Below are positions 1 to 7,862 of a stretch of 64,000 bases of DNA, piece after piece. Source of the DNA: Glaciecola sp. HTCC2999 (GTDB lineage: Bacteria > Pseudomonadota > Gammaproteobacteria > Enterobacterales > Alteromonadaceae); contig CATECQ010000042.1 of assembly GCA_949498985.1 (NCBI GenBank), forward strand, positions 1 to 64,000, read 5' to 3'. Each line of letters opens with the position of its first letter. The first letter of the stretch is position 1. Position numbers and translations under genes: made by a program. A model generated the notes under the pieces. The model worked only from the letters and a program-made list of their open reading frames with translations. It had not been told where the DNA came from and ran no database searches.

Positions 1-79
1 AAGCACCATGGTCACTAATTGCCTCAAATAAATAATCAATAGGCGCATTTAATATTAGGTCGACATTGATAGTGAACAT
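1..79 (-). CDS. SRPBCC family protein (N-terminal fragment)
   Basis: Only the first 26 codons lie in the window; the gene runs off the left edge. The start is an ATG at 77-79 preceded by an AGAGAAG ribosome-binding site. The visible peptide begins MFTINVDLILNAPIDYLFEA, the usual opening beta strand and helix of START/polyketide-cyclase-like (SRPBCC) ligand-binding proteins. It lies downstream of, and in the same direction as, the phr / FeS-photolyase / DUF2256 genes, 160 bases beyond DUF2256. SRPBCC genes are often found in light- or singlet-oxygen-responsive photolyase clusters (recalled knowledge). The assignment rests on a short stretch, and no catalytic function can be given. Confidence 0.55.
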   Translation of the reverse strand, partial: MFTINVDLILNAPIDYLFEAISDHGA

Positions 80-239
80 AAGCTTCTCTTTAAAGTAATT
101 CTAACTATTGTAGAATGATGTAGGATATTTGTACGGTTTTTATTTTTATATATGAAGTAGAGATTGGTTTATTACATACATACACTTAATTTAACATAAT
201 ATACATTATAAGAACTTATATAATTACGTAATAATTCAC

Positions 240-380
240 TTACTGCTTCTTAGATTTGTTACCAGAACATCTCTTCGAACAGTATTTTACATTCTCCCAA
301 TTCTTTTTCCATTTTTTACGCCAATTAAATGAAATTTCACACACAGGACAAATCTTTGATGGTAACTCAGATTTTTTCAT
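240..380 (-). CDS. DUF2256 domain-containing small zinc-finger-like protein
   Basis: A 46-residue protein, read directly from the reverse strand. It starts [20 protein letters not shown] and has two Cys pairs (CPVC near residues 11-14 and CSKRC near 34-38) around a Lys/Trp-rich stretch. This is the DUF2256 pattern, a tiny probable metal-binding protein whose genes usually sit beside photolyase/cryptochrome genes. Its start codon is 3 bases from the stop of the upstream FeS-type photolyase gene, so the two are almost certainly co-transcribed and perhaps translationally coupled. Function is unknown; a role in cofactor handling or as a partner of the photolyase is speculation. Confidence 0.85.
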   Translation of the reverse strand: MKKSELPSKICPVCEISFNWRKKWKKNWENVKYCSKRCSGNKSKKQ

Positions 381-383
381 TTA

Positions 384-1958
384 TTACACCCTTTCATTAG
401 CATCCAGTTTAAGCAGAAATGTATCTGCATCCGCTAATGCGTTATCTAACTTTTCAGGTGCCATTTTATCCATCGTTCTATAAATCATACCCATACGATG
501 ATTATTTGATAATTGTGCTCGATGACGATATAGAAAATCCCAATATAAATAATTAAATGGACAAGCGTCTTCGCCTGTTTTATTTGCAACTTTATAATCA
601 CAATGCTTACAATAATTAGACATTTTGTTGATATAGGCACCGCTCGCCGCATAAGGTTTACTCGCAAGTAATCCACCATCTGCATATAAAACCATACCAG
701 ACACATTAGGCAGCTCAACCCATTCGTATGCGTCGCCATATACTAATAAATACCACTCATTGACAGCCTTTGGTGATAAGCCTGAAATAAGCGCAAAATT
801 ACCTAACACCATTAAACGTTGAATATGGTGGGCATAAGCATTTTCTTTAGTATCTTTGATACATTGCGATAAACAATTCATCTTGGTCTGACCGGTCCAG
901 AAAAAATCCGGTAATGCACGTTGTGCATTTAAATGGTTATGCTCAACATATTCTGGCATTTTGTACCAATACAACCCTCTGACATACTCACGCCAACCAA
1001 TCACTTGTCGAATAAAACCTTCTACTGAGTTTAATGGCACATCATCAAGTGTATTATCATGTAAATGAGTGTAGTAAATATCTTCAACTCGAGCTACGAC
1101 TTCATGTGCCGTGAGTAGACCTGAATTCAAGTAAAAGGAAATATGTGAATGAAATAACCATGGCTCATTGTGAGCCATAGCATCTTGGAATTGTCCAAAA
1201 TTAATTAAACGTTCAGCAATAAACTGTTCTAAAACTTCTAACGCTTGAGCACGCGTTACCCCATAATGAAAATCTACAGCATCGCCAAAATGGTCATCAA
1301 ACTCCGCTTTGACTAAATCAATCACTTCTTGTGTTATTGCATCAGGTGTAAACTGTGTATGTTTAGGTATATGAATATCTTTAGGTAATTTAGCTCGATT
1401 ATCTGCATCATAATTCCATTTTCCGCCCTCTGGTTGACCGTCTTGGATTAAACAATTGAGTTTTCTACGCATTTCACGATAGAAAAACTCCATGCGTAGT
1501 TGTTTTTTGCCATCAGCCCATTGAGCAAACTCTTCGGTCGTGGCAATAAATCGATCATCTGAACGAATATCTACATTAACTCCAAGAGATGTCGACCAGC
1601 TGAGCATATCTTGGTGAACACGATACTCCCCAGGAAACGTGCAAATAACTTGATGGCAATCATATTGTTTAAGGCGATATGCCACCTCAGCAGCTAACGA
1701 ACCTTGATTATCTTCATCCAAATAATGAGTATAATGAACTTGGTATCCTTGTGCTCTTAATTCCAATGCAAAATGACGCATGGCTGAAAACAAGTAAATA
1801 ATTTTCTTTTTATGATGTTTAACGTAACTCGCTTCTGAACGCACTTCTGCTAATAAAATGATATCGTGTTCAGGATCAATTCCCTGCAATGCGGCAACGG
1901 TATGTGTGAGCTGATCAGCTAACACTAATCTTAAGGATTTTAATGTGTTACCACTCAT
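384..1958 (-). CDS. FeS-type bacterial photolyase/cryptochrome, (6-4) photolyase family
   Basis: A 524-residue protein of the deoxyribodipyrimidine photolyase-related (DPRP) family, to which Agrobacterium PhrB belongs. Members bind FAD, a ribolumazine-type antenna and a 4Fe-4S cluster and repair (6-4) photoproducts with light. The N-terminal Rossmann-like antenna domain begins at SLRLVLADQL. The C-terminal catalytic domain carries cysteines at C362, C450, C453 and C466, with exactly the spacing of the four PhrB cluster ligands (350, 438, 441, 454), and an HH pair at 377-378 matching the PhrB active-site histidines. The ATG overlaps the stop of the upstream phr gene by 4 bases (ATGA), and DUF2256 follows after 3 bases, giving a tight operon. 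Repair specificity is inferred from the family. Confidence 0.9.
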   Translation of the reverse strand: MSGNTLKSLRLVLADQLTHTVAALQGIDPEHDIILLAEVRSEASYVKHHKKKIIYLFSAMRHFALELRAQGYQVHYTHYLDEDNQGSLAAEVAYRLKQYDCHQVICTFPGEYRVHQDMLSWSTSLGVNVDIRSDDRFIATTEEFAQWADGKKQLRMEFFYREMRRKLNCLIQDGQPEGGKWNYDADNRAKLPKDIHIPKHTQFTPDAITQEVIDLVKAEFDDHFGDAVDFHYGVTRAQALEVLEQFIAERLINFGQFQDAMAHNEPWLFHSHISFYLNSGLLTAHEVVARVEDIYYTHLHDNTLDDVPLNSVEGFIRQVIGWREYVRGLYWYKMPEYVEHNHLNAQRALPDFFWTGQTKMNCLSQCIKDTKENAYAHHIQRLMVLGNFALISGLSPKAVNEWYLLVYGDAYEWVELPNVSGMVLYADGGLLASKPYAASGAYINKMSNYCKHCDYKVANKTGEDACPFNYLYWDFLYRHRAQLSNNHRMGMIYRTMDKMAPEKLDNALADADTFLLKLDANERV

Positions 1959-3421
1959 GTCAAATTCGCCTCTTTGGTAACAGCAAATGCATCTAAGGCT
2001 CTTTGACGTGACACTTTAAGGTCGACTATGGGCTCTGGATAAGTATCGCCAAGGACAATATTACACGCTTGTAGTATCTGATTAGGCGCTTCCCATGGTT
2101 TATGAATGAATTTTGGGGGTAATAAACGCAACTCAGGGCAGTATCGCTTTACATAGTCACCTTGTTTATCAAATTTCTCACCTTGAAGAATAGGATTGAA
2201 AATCCGAAAATAAGGTGATGCGTCCGCCCCACTCCCAGCGACCCATTGCCATGATGCACTGTTTGCAGCCATATCGGCATCTAACAAGCAATCCCAAAAC
2301 CATCGTTCGCCCTCACGCCAATCAATCAATAAGTTCTTAACTAAAAACGAGCCCACAATCATCCTCACTCGGTTATGCATGTAACCTGTCTGGTAAAGTT
2401 CACGCATGCCAGCATCGACAATGGGTATTCCAGTATTACCGAACTGCCATGCCTTAAGTTCATCCGATGCCGAACGCCAAGGAAATTTGTCAAACTTATT
2501 GGAGAAATTTTCTGTTTGTATATGCGGAAAATGAAATAATAAATAATGACTAAACTCTCGCCAACCAAGCTCACTTAAATATGTATCAGCATGTTCATTC
2601 TCTGGGTCATCTTTAAATGCATCTTTAATTGCATACCACACTGTATTGACAGATATTTCTCCAAAATGTAGATGTGGAGATAATAATGATGTTCCTTTTA
2701 TACCAGGCAGATTCCGATCTTCACGATAACGAGTTGCAGCATCTTCAATATAGGTTGCTAAACGATTTTTGGCCCCCTCTTCACCCGGTTGCCACTGAGC
2801 TTCAATCGTGCCAAACCATTGAATAGATGGCATCAAATCTAATTCATCTAAGGTAACTAAATGACCGTTTTTGACCGATTCAAGAGTAGCTGAAGTCCAT
2901 GGTAGATTATCGGGTAATACTTCTGGATAACGAGGTGCAGATCGTGATAAACACCCTTTACGATAATAGGGTGTAAATACTTTATAAGGTGTGTTGTCTT
3001 TTTTGAGAACCTGCATCGGTTCCCATAGTAAATGGCCATTAGTAGACAACACTTCAACGCGTTCATTTAAGGTGGCTTTAATATGAGAATCACGTGCTAT
3101 TTGCCATGGCTCATATCCTCGGTTCCACAAGACATGAGTAACATCGTATTCCTCTATGAGTGACTCAATTACCGATATTGGTTCACCTTTAAATAACTGT
3201 AGATGTTGTTCAGTTGAAGCTGATAACGAGATGAGAGATTGATGCAACCACCATTGCGACGCTTCACCAAGCTTTGCAAGCTCCGGAGCAGAAGTATCAT
3301 GAATGAATATCGGTAAAACACTACCGTGCATTCCCGCAAATTCTATAGCGCGGTTTAATGCTGGGTTATCATGTAAACGTAAGTCGTGGCGAAACCACAT
3401 TATTACAACAGGATGAGACAT
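1955..3421 (-). CDS. phr: Deoxyribodipyrimidine photolyase (CPD photolyase)
   Basis: Light-driven repair of cyclobutane pyrimidine dimers with FADH-. The protein opens with a typical antenna domain (VIMWFRHDLRLHDNPAL). The FAD domain has the expected run TSLLSPHLHFGEIS, then GIPIVDAGMRELYQTGYMHN, IDWREGERWF and ANSASWQWVAGSGADASPYF near residues 383-405, so the FAD-contacting Asn and the Trp-containing WQW segment are intact. I use ATG at 3421 (488 aa, MSHPVVIMWF); an in-frame TTG at 3433 would add four residues, and neither has a strong Shine-Dalgarno. It is the first gene of the leftward operon with the FeS photolyase and DUF2256, and is divergent from the Cry-DASH gene. Confidence 0.9.
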   Translation of the reverse strand: MSHPVVIMWFRHDLRLHDNPALNRAIEFAGMHGSVLPIFIHDTSAPELAKLGEASQWWLHQSLISLSASTEQHLQLFKGEPISVIESLIEEYDVTHVLWNRGYEPWQIARDSHIKATLNERVEVLSTNGHLLWEPMQVLKKDNTPYKVFTPYYRKGCLSRSAPRYPEVLPDNLPWTSATLESVKNGHLVTLDELDLMPSIQWFGTIEAQWQPGEEGAKNRLATYIEDAATRYREDRNLPGIKGTSLLSPHLHFGEISVNTVWYAIKDAFKDDPENEHADTYLSELGWREFSHYLLFHFPHIQTENFSNKFDKFPWRSASDELKAWQFGNTGIPIVDAGMRELYQTGYMHNRVRMIVGSFLVKNLLIDWREGERWFWDCLLDADMAANSASWQWVAGSGADASPYFRIFNPILQGEKFDKQGDYVKRYCPELRLLPPKFIHKPWEAPNQILQACNIVLGDTYPEPIVDLKVSRQRALDAFAVTKEANLT

Positions 3422-3480
3422 AGATATTTTCAATGAATGAACAATACCTTTTTTACTGATTAAACGCTGATTTCGTTCAA

Positions 3481-3494
3481 TATTTCATGAAATA
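3481..3494. promoter_or_regulatory. Perfect 14-bp palindrome in the phr / Cry-DASH divergent promoter region
   Basis: TATTTCATGAAATA is a perfect inverted repeat lying between the divergent phr and Cry-DASH operons (about 60 bases from the phr start and 74 from the Cry-DASH start). Its position suits an operator serving both directions. I cannot match it to a known regulator, and AT-rich palindromes of this size can arise by chance. Confidence 0.3.
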
Positions 3495-3567
3495 AATCTT
3501 CTTAACAGCAATCTATTTAGTTGCTTACAACGTATGGATGGTTTATCGAGTTTATCTAGAGGATTCT

Positions 3568-4893
3568 ATGAGTAAAGGGCTTTATTGGTTTGAACATGAT
3601 TTACGTATCTGTGATAACGTTGCATTACAGCAATTAGCCACACAGGTTGACCAACTGCATTGCATCTATATTTTTGACTCTGAAGATTTCTCAACATCTT
3701 CACACAAAGGATCTGCGCAATTTAAGCAACGTCGCATAGGACAACACCGATATCGATTTATTCGCCAAGCATTGGATGATTTACAACAACAATTACTCGC
3801 TGCGGGACAGCAGTTACATATTTATATTGGCGCCCCCCTTACTATTATTCAGCAACTAAATGAACAACATGAATTCACGCATATTGGAAAACATTTTCAC
3901 ACCGGTGTGCACGAACGTAAAACAATCGATTCACTTAGCCAACTTTATTCTGACAAAACTCTTATCAATACGAACAGCTACACATTGTACGATATTGATG
4001 ATCTTCCAATGAGCATTGAGAACTTACCGGATGTGTTTTCCCCTTTTCGTCGAAAAGTAGAGAAATTCTGCGAAGCTCGATTACCCGTTGCATCAATACT
4101 ATCAGAGTTACCACCTGCATTATTACCCGAACAATTTGTTGATACTAACCTGCCGCCAATAAGAGAATGTGACAAAGTTCTGATTAACCATAATGAAACA
4201 GTAAAACGTCTATTGGGTGGAGAGCAAAAAGCGTTACAGCAGATGCACTATTATACATTTGATACACAAGCCCTAAGTGAATATAAAATAACACGTAATG
4301 GTTTAGAGGGCTGGGAATTTTCAAGTAAACTTTCGCCTTGGTTAGCTGCAGGTTGTATCTCTCCACGTCAAGTTGCAGCAGCCATTACTGACTACGAAGC
4401 TCATCATGGTGCTAATGACTCTACATATTGGCTATTTTTTGAATTACTGTGGCGTGAATTTTTTCAATGGCAACAGCTAAAACATGGAAAGGCGTTATAC
4501 CATCGCAACGGGATCCAGCAAAAATCGCCAACGGGATTTCATCAAAAAAGACGCTTTGAGGATTGGGTTAATGGGGAAACTGACTACCCCATAATAAACG
4601 CGTGTATGCGACAATTAAAATATACGGGATTTATGTCGAATCGAGGTCGCCAACTTGTAGCAAGCTGCTTTATTCATGAATTAGGATTAGATTGGCAATA
4701 TGGTGCTGCTTATTTTGAAGAAGCACTTATTGATTTCGATCCCGCTAGCAATTGGGGAAATTGGCAATATCTGGCAGGTGTAGGTAGCGACCCTCGTGGA
4801 TGTCGTCAATTCAATCTTAATAAGCAAACACAAACTTATGATCCTCAAGGTGAATTCATTGCTTATTGGGCGGACTATGCGCCTCGTAGTTGA
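3568..4893 (+). CDS. DASH-family cryptochrome
   Basis: A 441-residue protein of the Cry-DASH subfamily; members bind FAD and MTHF, and many repair CPDs in single-stranded or looped DNA. Diagnostic features are the DASH-specific DVFSPFRRKVE segment near residue 160, LSPWLAAGCISPRQV at the start of the FAD domain, and the subfamily hallmark ASNWGNWQYLAGVGSDPRG near residue 393 followed by FNLNKQTQTYDPQGEFI. The start at 3568 (MSKGLYWFEHDLR) follows a GAGGA ribosome-binding site by five bases, so an upstream in-frame ATG at 3538 is not needed. The end overlaps the next gene by 17 bases, which indicates co-translation with the cryptochrome-like gene that follows. Confidence 0.92.
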   Translation: MSKGLYWFEHDLRICDNVALQQLATQVDQLHCIYIFDSEDFSTSSHKGSAQFKQRRIGQHRYRFIRQALDDLQQQLLAAGQQLHIYIGAPLTIIQQLNEQHEFTHIGKHFHTGVHERKTIDSLSQLYSDKTLINTNSYTLYDIDDLPMSIENLPDVFSPFRRKVEKFCEARLPVASILSELPPALLPEQFVDTNLPPIRECDKVLINHNETVKRLLGGEQKALQQMHYYTFDTQALSEYKITRNGLEGWEFSSKLSPWLAAGCISPRQVAAAITDYEAHHGANDSTYWLFFELLWREFFQWQQLKHGKALYHRNGIQQKSPTGFHQKRRFEDWVNGETDYPIINACMRQLKYTGFMSNRGRQLVASCFIHELGLDWQYGAAYFEEALIDFDPASNWGNWQYLAGVGSDPRGCRQFNLNKQTQTYDPQGEFIAYWADYAPRS

Positions 4894-6382
4894 TATCGTT
4901 TGGTTTAAAAGGGATTTGCGTCTACGTGACCATCTTCCTTTGTATCAAGTCACCGGCAATCCCAGACCGGTGTTATTGTTATACGTATTTGAACCAATAC
5001 TAATTAATGATCAGCATTACTCTGAGCGTCATTGGCGATTTGTCATGCAGTCTTTAATAGATCTCCAAACGCAACTTAGCGAATTTCAGACAAAAATATT
5101 GGTGGTAGTGGGGCCGATTCAAAAAGTATTTGATGCCCTGCTCTCTCAATGTGATATTGCTAATGTTTATAGTCACGAAGAAATAGGAATTGAAGTCACA
5201 TACGCACGTGATCGTGCTATGCAGAAATACTTTTCCCAACGTCACATTAACTGGATTGAAGCGCCTTACTCAGTAGTACGAAGAGGATTAAATCATCGTT
5301 TAGATTGGTCTGTGTATTGGCATGAAATGATGGAGAAACCATGTGACGATCCCTATCTAGACACTATTCCATTTGTTGAAGAATCATTCATCAATCAAAT
5401 ACAAGCTTACGTCATTACTCAAACTTATATTGAGTTACCCCCTCAACAATGGTCAACTCCCCATCCTAAATTTCAAATCGGTGGAGAACGCCGCGCATGG
5501 CATACCTATTATTCGTTCCTGGCACATCGCGGTAAAATGTATGCAAAGCATATCTCTAGTCCAGAATTATCTCGCAAGAGTTGTACTCGATTATCCCCTT
5601 ACATTGCTTGGGGGAACATCACGATCAAGCAAACATATCAAAAACTCGACACATTAAATGAATCGGAATACCAAGGTTGGAAGCGAGCAATTTCGGCGAT
5701 GGTATCTCGTTTACATTGGCACTGTCATTTTATACAAAAGTTTGAGAGTGAATGCGAAATGGAGATAAGACCCGTTAATTATGCCTATACCGCTTACCCC
5801 TATGAGACTGACAACGAGAAAATAACGGAGCGATTGCAAGCTTGGCAGAAAGGAACAACAGGTATCCCCATTGTGGATGCGAATATGCGCGCAGTCATCA
5901 ATACGGGCTATATCAATTTTAGGATGCGAGCGATGCTTGTGAGTGTTTTAACGCATCATTTTAATATCGATTGGCGTTTAGGTGTAAAACATTTAGCGGC
6001 CCAGTTTTTGGATTTTGAACCTGGAATTCATTATCCACAGTTTCAAATGCAAGCTGGTGTTACTGGGACAAACACAATAAGATTATACAACCCAATAAAA
6101 CAGTCACAAGAAAAAGACCCTCAAGGCAAGTTCATCAAACAATGGGTACCTGAGCTAGAAGGTTATCCTGATGACATGGTACATACGCCATGGACAATTA
6201 GCCCAATGGAAAAACAACTATTTGGTATTAATGAAGCAGATCAGTATCCAGCCCCTATTGTTGATATTGACGAGGCAGCAAAAATAGCTAGGGATAGATT
6301 GTGGTCCTTTCAAAAACGAGCTGATGTTGCAAAAGATGCACGACGAATTCTTAAAAAACACATAGTTCCAGGTAGTCGCTAG
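4877..6382 (+). CDS. Divergent cryptochrome/photolyase-like FAD protein
   Basis: A 501-residue member of the photolyase/cryptochrome superfamily. The antenna domain opens VVDIVWFKRDLRLRDHLPLY and the FAD domain contains TRLSPYIAWGNITIKQTY and GIPIVDANMRAVINTGYINF (near 325-345). The next block, where classical photolyases read AN..xWQWVAGSGADAxPYFRIFNP, here reads GIHYPQFQMQAG then TGTNTIRLYNP (near 383-406), so the Trp-rich part of the canonical FAD pocket is rewritten. The start ATG at 4877 has a GGGCGG ribosome-binding site and overlaps the Cry-DASH gene by 17 bases. Sequences of this type are usually annotated only as cryptochrome/photolyase family; whether it repairs DNA or acts as a photoreceptor is unknown. 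Confidence 0.85.
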   Translation: MRLVVDIVWFKRDLRLRDHLPLYQVTGNPRPVLLLYVFEPILINDQHYSERHWRFVMQSLIDLQTQLSEFQTKILVVVGPIQKVFDALLSQCDIANVYSHEEIGIEVTYARDRAMQKYFSQRHINWIEAPYSVVRRGLNHRLDWSVYWHEMMEKPCDDPYLDTIPFVEESFINQIQAYVITQTYIELPPQQWSTPHPKFQIGGERRAWHTYYSFLAHRGKMYAKHISSPELSRKSCTRLSPYIAWGNITIKQTYQKLDTLNESEYQGWKRAISAMVSRLHWHCHFIQKFESECEMEIRPVNYAYTAYPYETDNEKITERLQAWQKGTTGIPIVDANMRAVINTGYINFRMRAMLVSVLTHHFNIDWRLGVKHLAAQFLDFEPGIHYPQFQMQAGVTGTNTIRLYNPIKQSQEKDPQGKFIKQWVPELEGYPDDMVHTPWTISPMEKQLFGINEADQYPAPIVDIDEAAKIARDRLWSFQKRADVAKDARRILKKHIVPGSR

Positions 6383-6383
6383 T

Positions 6384-6635
6384 CTATAAATCGTTATCTT
6401 CTAAATATTGATTTAACATACGGATTTGCCCTTTTTTATAGGCCGCATAGGTTATGCGTAACGCATTTGATAATACTTCAGAATCAGACCAACTGGTTTT
6501 ATCCAAAATTTCTTCATAACATTGTAACGCTTGAGGTGTGACATAACCACGCACCATTTTTTTACCTAATGCTTTTTGTTTATCGCGAAAACGTTTTTGT
6601 TTTTCAGCGTTTGCATACGGATTTTTTTTGCGCAT
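6384..6635 (-). CDS. Small basic protein, ribbon-helix-helix-like
   Basis: An 83-residue protein that I do not recognise by name. A very basic N-terminus (MRKKNPYANAEKQKRFRDKQ) is followed by a predicted strand (KKMVRGYVT) and two helices (PQALQCYEEILDKTSW and SDSEVLSNALRITYAAYKKG), the order expected for an Arc/MetJ-type ribbon-helix-helix DNA-binding fold. It converges with the cryptochrome-like gene and ends 1 base from that gene's stop. It could be a small regulator. No toxin partner gene is adjacent, so a toxin-antitoxin assignment is not supported. Confidence 0.6.
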   Translation of the reverse strand: MRKKNPYANAEKQKRFRDKQKALGKKMVRGYVTPQALQCYEEILDKTSWSDSEVLSNALRITYAAYKKGQIRMLNQYLEDNDL

Positions 6636-6800
6636 ACTCTTTCCTCACCATTTTTAAAAATGACATTAAGTATTGTTTTAACATTATACTTTAAGTGTAA
6701 CTTATGCTGACACTTCACGAAAAATAAAGACACTATATTGTACTTAATTTATACAATGCTCATTATTTATATCAAATAAGTTAAAAAAGACATTAAATAT

Positions 6801-6817
6801 GACTGTTCAGACTTGTT
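6801..6817 (+). promoter_or_regulatory. FadR-like operator upstream of fabA
   Basis: GACTGTTCAGACTTGTT matches the remembered E. coli FadR consensus AACTGGTCRGACNWGTT at about 15 of 17 positions. As in E. coli fabA, it overlaps the -35 region, the placement where FadR activates rather than represses. It ends one base before the FabR-like site. Confidence 0.65.
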
Positions 6818-6841
6818 AAGCGTACAAGTGTTCGCTAAATT
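6813..6841 (+). promoter_or_regulatory. fabA promoter (-35 TTGTTA, -10 TAAATT)
   Basis: TTGTTA at 6813-6818 and TAAATT at 6836-6841 are separated by exactly 17 bases. The -35 lies inside the FadR-like site and the spacer is almost entirely the FabR-like palindrome, the arrangement expected for dual control. Predicted transcription would start near 6848, giving a short leader of about 24 bases. Confidence 0.55.
6819..6836 (+). promoter_or_regulatory. FabR-like operator in the fabA promoter
   Basis: AGCGTACAAGTGTTCGCT is a near-perfect inverted repeat that closely matches the FabR operator of enterobacterial fabA/fabB (AGCGTACA..TGTTxGCT, from memory). It fills the spacer of the predicted fabA promoter, consistent with repression of unsaturated fatty-acid synthesis when unsaturated acyl chains are plentiful. 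Confidence 0.7.
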
Positions 6842-6871
6842 ACGCACTCAATAATTAGGAAATACATTATC

Positions 6872-7390
6872 ATGACATTAGACCAAAATAGTTATACCAA
6901 AGAAGAATTATTAACATGTAGCCAAGGTGAGCTATTTGGTGAAGGCAATAGCCAACTCCCCGCTCCTAACATGCTGATGATGGACCGTATTATCTCAATT
7001 ACTGAAGACGGTGGAGAACACGGTAAAGGTGAAATTATTGCTGAACTCGATGTAAATCCAGATTTATGGTTTTTTGATTGTCATTTTCCGGGTGATCCGG
7101 TTATGCCCGGTTGCTTAGGCTTAGATGCAATGTGGCAACTGGTTGGGTTTTTCCTAGGTTGGTCTGGTGGCCCTGGTAAAGGCAGAGCATTAGGCGTAGG
7201 TGAAGTAAAATTCACTGGTCAAATTTTACCAACAGCTAAAAAAGTAACTTATAAAATTACGATGAAACGGGTCATCAAGCGTAAATTATTTATGGGTATG
7301 GCTGATGGGTCTGTAGAAGTTGACGGTCGCGAAATCTATGTCGCTAAGGATTTGAAAGTAGGTCTATTCCAAGACACCAGTGCTTTTTAA
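6872..7390 (+). CDS. fabA: 3-hydroxydecanoyl-ACP dehydratase/isomerase FabA
   Basis: Dehydrates 3-hydroxyacyl-ACP and isomerises trans-2- to cis-3-decenoyl-ACP, the entry point to unsaturated fatty acids in the type II pathway. At 172 residues it has the normal length. The catalytic His71 lies in [17 protein letters not shown] and Asp85 follows in the same run, at the same numbers as the E. coli enzyme. The hot-dog fold sequence is intact throughout. It is a single-gene unit: the promoter with adjoining FadR-like and FabR-like operators lies just upstream and a strong terminator follows 17 bases after the stop. Confidence 0.98.
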   Translation: MTLDQNSYTKEELLTCSQGELFGEGNSQLPAPNMLMMDRIISITEDGGEHGKGEIIAELDVNPDLWFFDCHFPGDPVMPGCLGLDAMWQLVGFFLGWSGGPGKGRALGVGEVKFTGQILPTAKKVTYKITMKRVIKRKLFMGMADGSVEVDGREIYVAKDLKVGLFQDTSAF

Positions 7391-7407
7391 TTGATAAGCT
7401 AAAACAT

Positions 7408-7436
7408 AAAAAAAGCTCCTACGTGGAGCTTTTTTT
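7408..7436 (+). terminator. Intrinsic terminator of fabA
   Basis: AAAAGCTCC, a short loop, then GGAGC followed by seven Ts, 17 bases after the fabA stop. The A-tract before the stem means it can also end transcripts coming leftward, though the leftward rmf gene ends just to the right of it. Confidence 0.9.
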
Positions 7437-7450
7437 GTATCTTTGATATG

Positions 7451-7627
7451 TCATCGCATACCAAAGGTGGATATTCGGTCTTCAACAGCTTCTCGCCAAC
7501 CGCCTAACCATTCAGACCTGGTTTCGGAAGCTTGAAATGGACAGTTCTCTTTTGCACGGCCAGCTATTCCAGCTTGATACCCTTTAGAGTGGGCACGTGT
7601 TGCTTTATCCCTTTTTTGTCTCTTCAT
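7451..7627 (-). CDS. rmf: Ribosome modulation factor RMF
   Basis: A 58-residue protein read directly from the reverse strand, starting MKRQKRDKATRAHSKGYQAG and containing the hallmark GIAGRAKENCPF and WLGGWREA motifs. RMF binds 30S subunits in stationary phase and drives dimerisation to inactive 100S ribosomes. The ATG at 7625-7627 follows a GAGGTT ribosome-binding site. It converges on fabA, and the shared terminator region lies between them; the rmf-fabA pairing is common in gammaproteobacteria. The C-terminus is a few residues longer than the E. coli protein (55 aa). Confidence 0.96.
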   Translation of the reverse strand: MKRQKRDKATRAHSKGYQAGIAGRAKENCPFQASETRSEWLGGWREAVEDRISTFGMR

Positions 7628-7817
7628 TGTTTAACCTCTATTGCGAAAAAAAATATTGGTAATTATTAAAATGATAAATAATTAAACTCAACAACATTTG
7701 TTGTACGCCTCAAGATGCAAAGTTTCAAGAACTAAAAAATAGAAAATGTTAAAGATTTAGCCTAAAGCAGCTAAGTAAATGAATTATATAGAAATAGCTG
7801 TTTACAATAATTACACA

Positions 7818-7844
7818 TAAAAAAAGGGTTTTTAAACCCTTTAG
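7818..7844 (-). terminator. Intrinsic terminator of the DUF3466 gene
   Basis: On the reverse strand AAAGGGTTT, a short loop, AAACCC and then a run of seven Ts, 18 bases beyond the DUF3466 stop. The remaining intergenic bases 7628-7817 contain no ORF or other structure I can support; they should include the rmf promoter. Confidence 0.85.
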
Positions 7845-7862
7845 TTATATAGCATAAAATTC

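Noticed and set aside
256-483. 75-residue open frame on the plus strand
   Set aside because: It is antisense to DUF2256 and the end of the FeS photolyase gene, has no ribosome-binding site and resembles nothing known.
881-900. FadR-like sequence TTGGTCTGACCGGTC inside the FeS photolyase gene
   Set aside because: It lies within the coding region (encoding WTGQTK), far from any promoter, and is explained by codon sequence.
3422-3433. TTG start four codons upstream of the phr ATG
   Set aside because: No good ribosome-binding site, and the ATG gives the normal photolyase N-terminus.
6384-6635. Toxin-antitoxin pair
   Set aside because: Only one small RHH-like gene is present; there is no adjacent toxin-sized partner.
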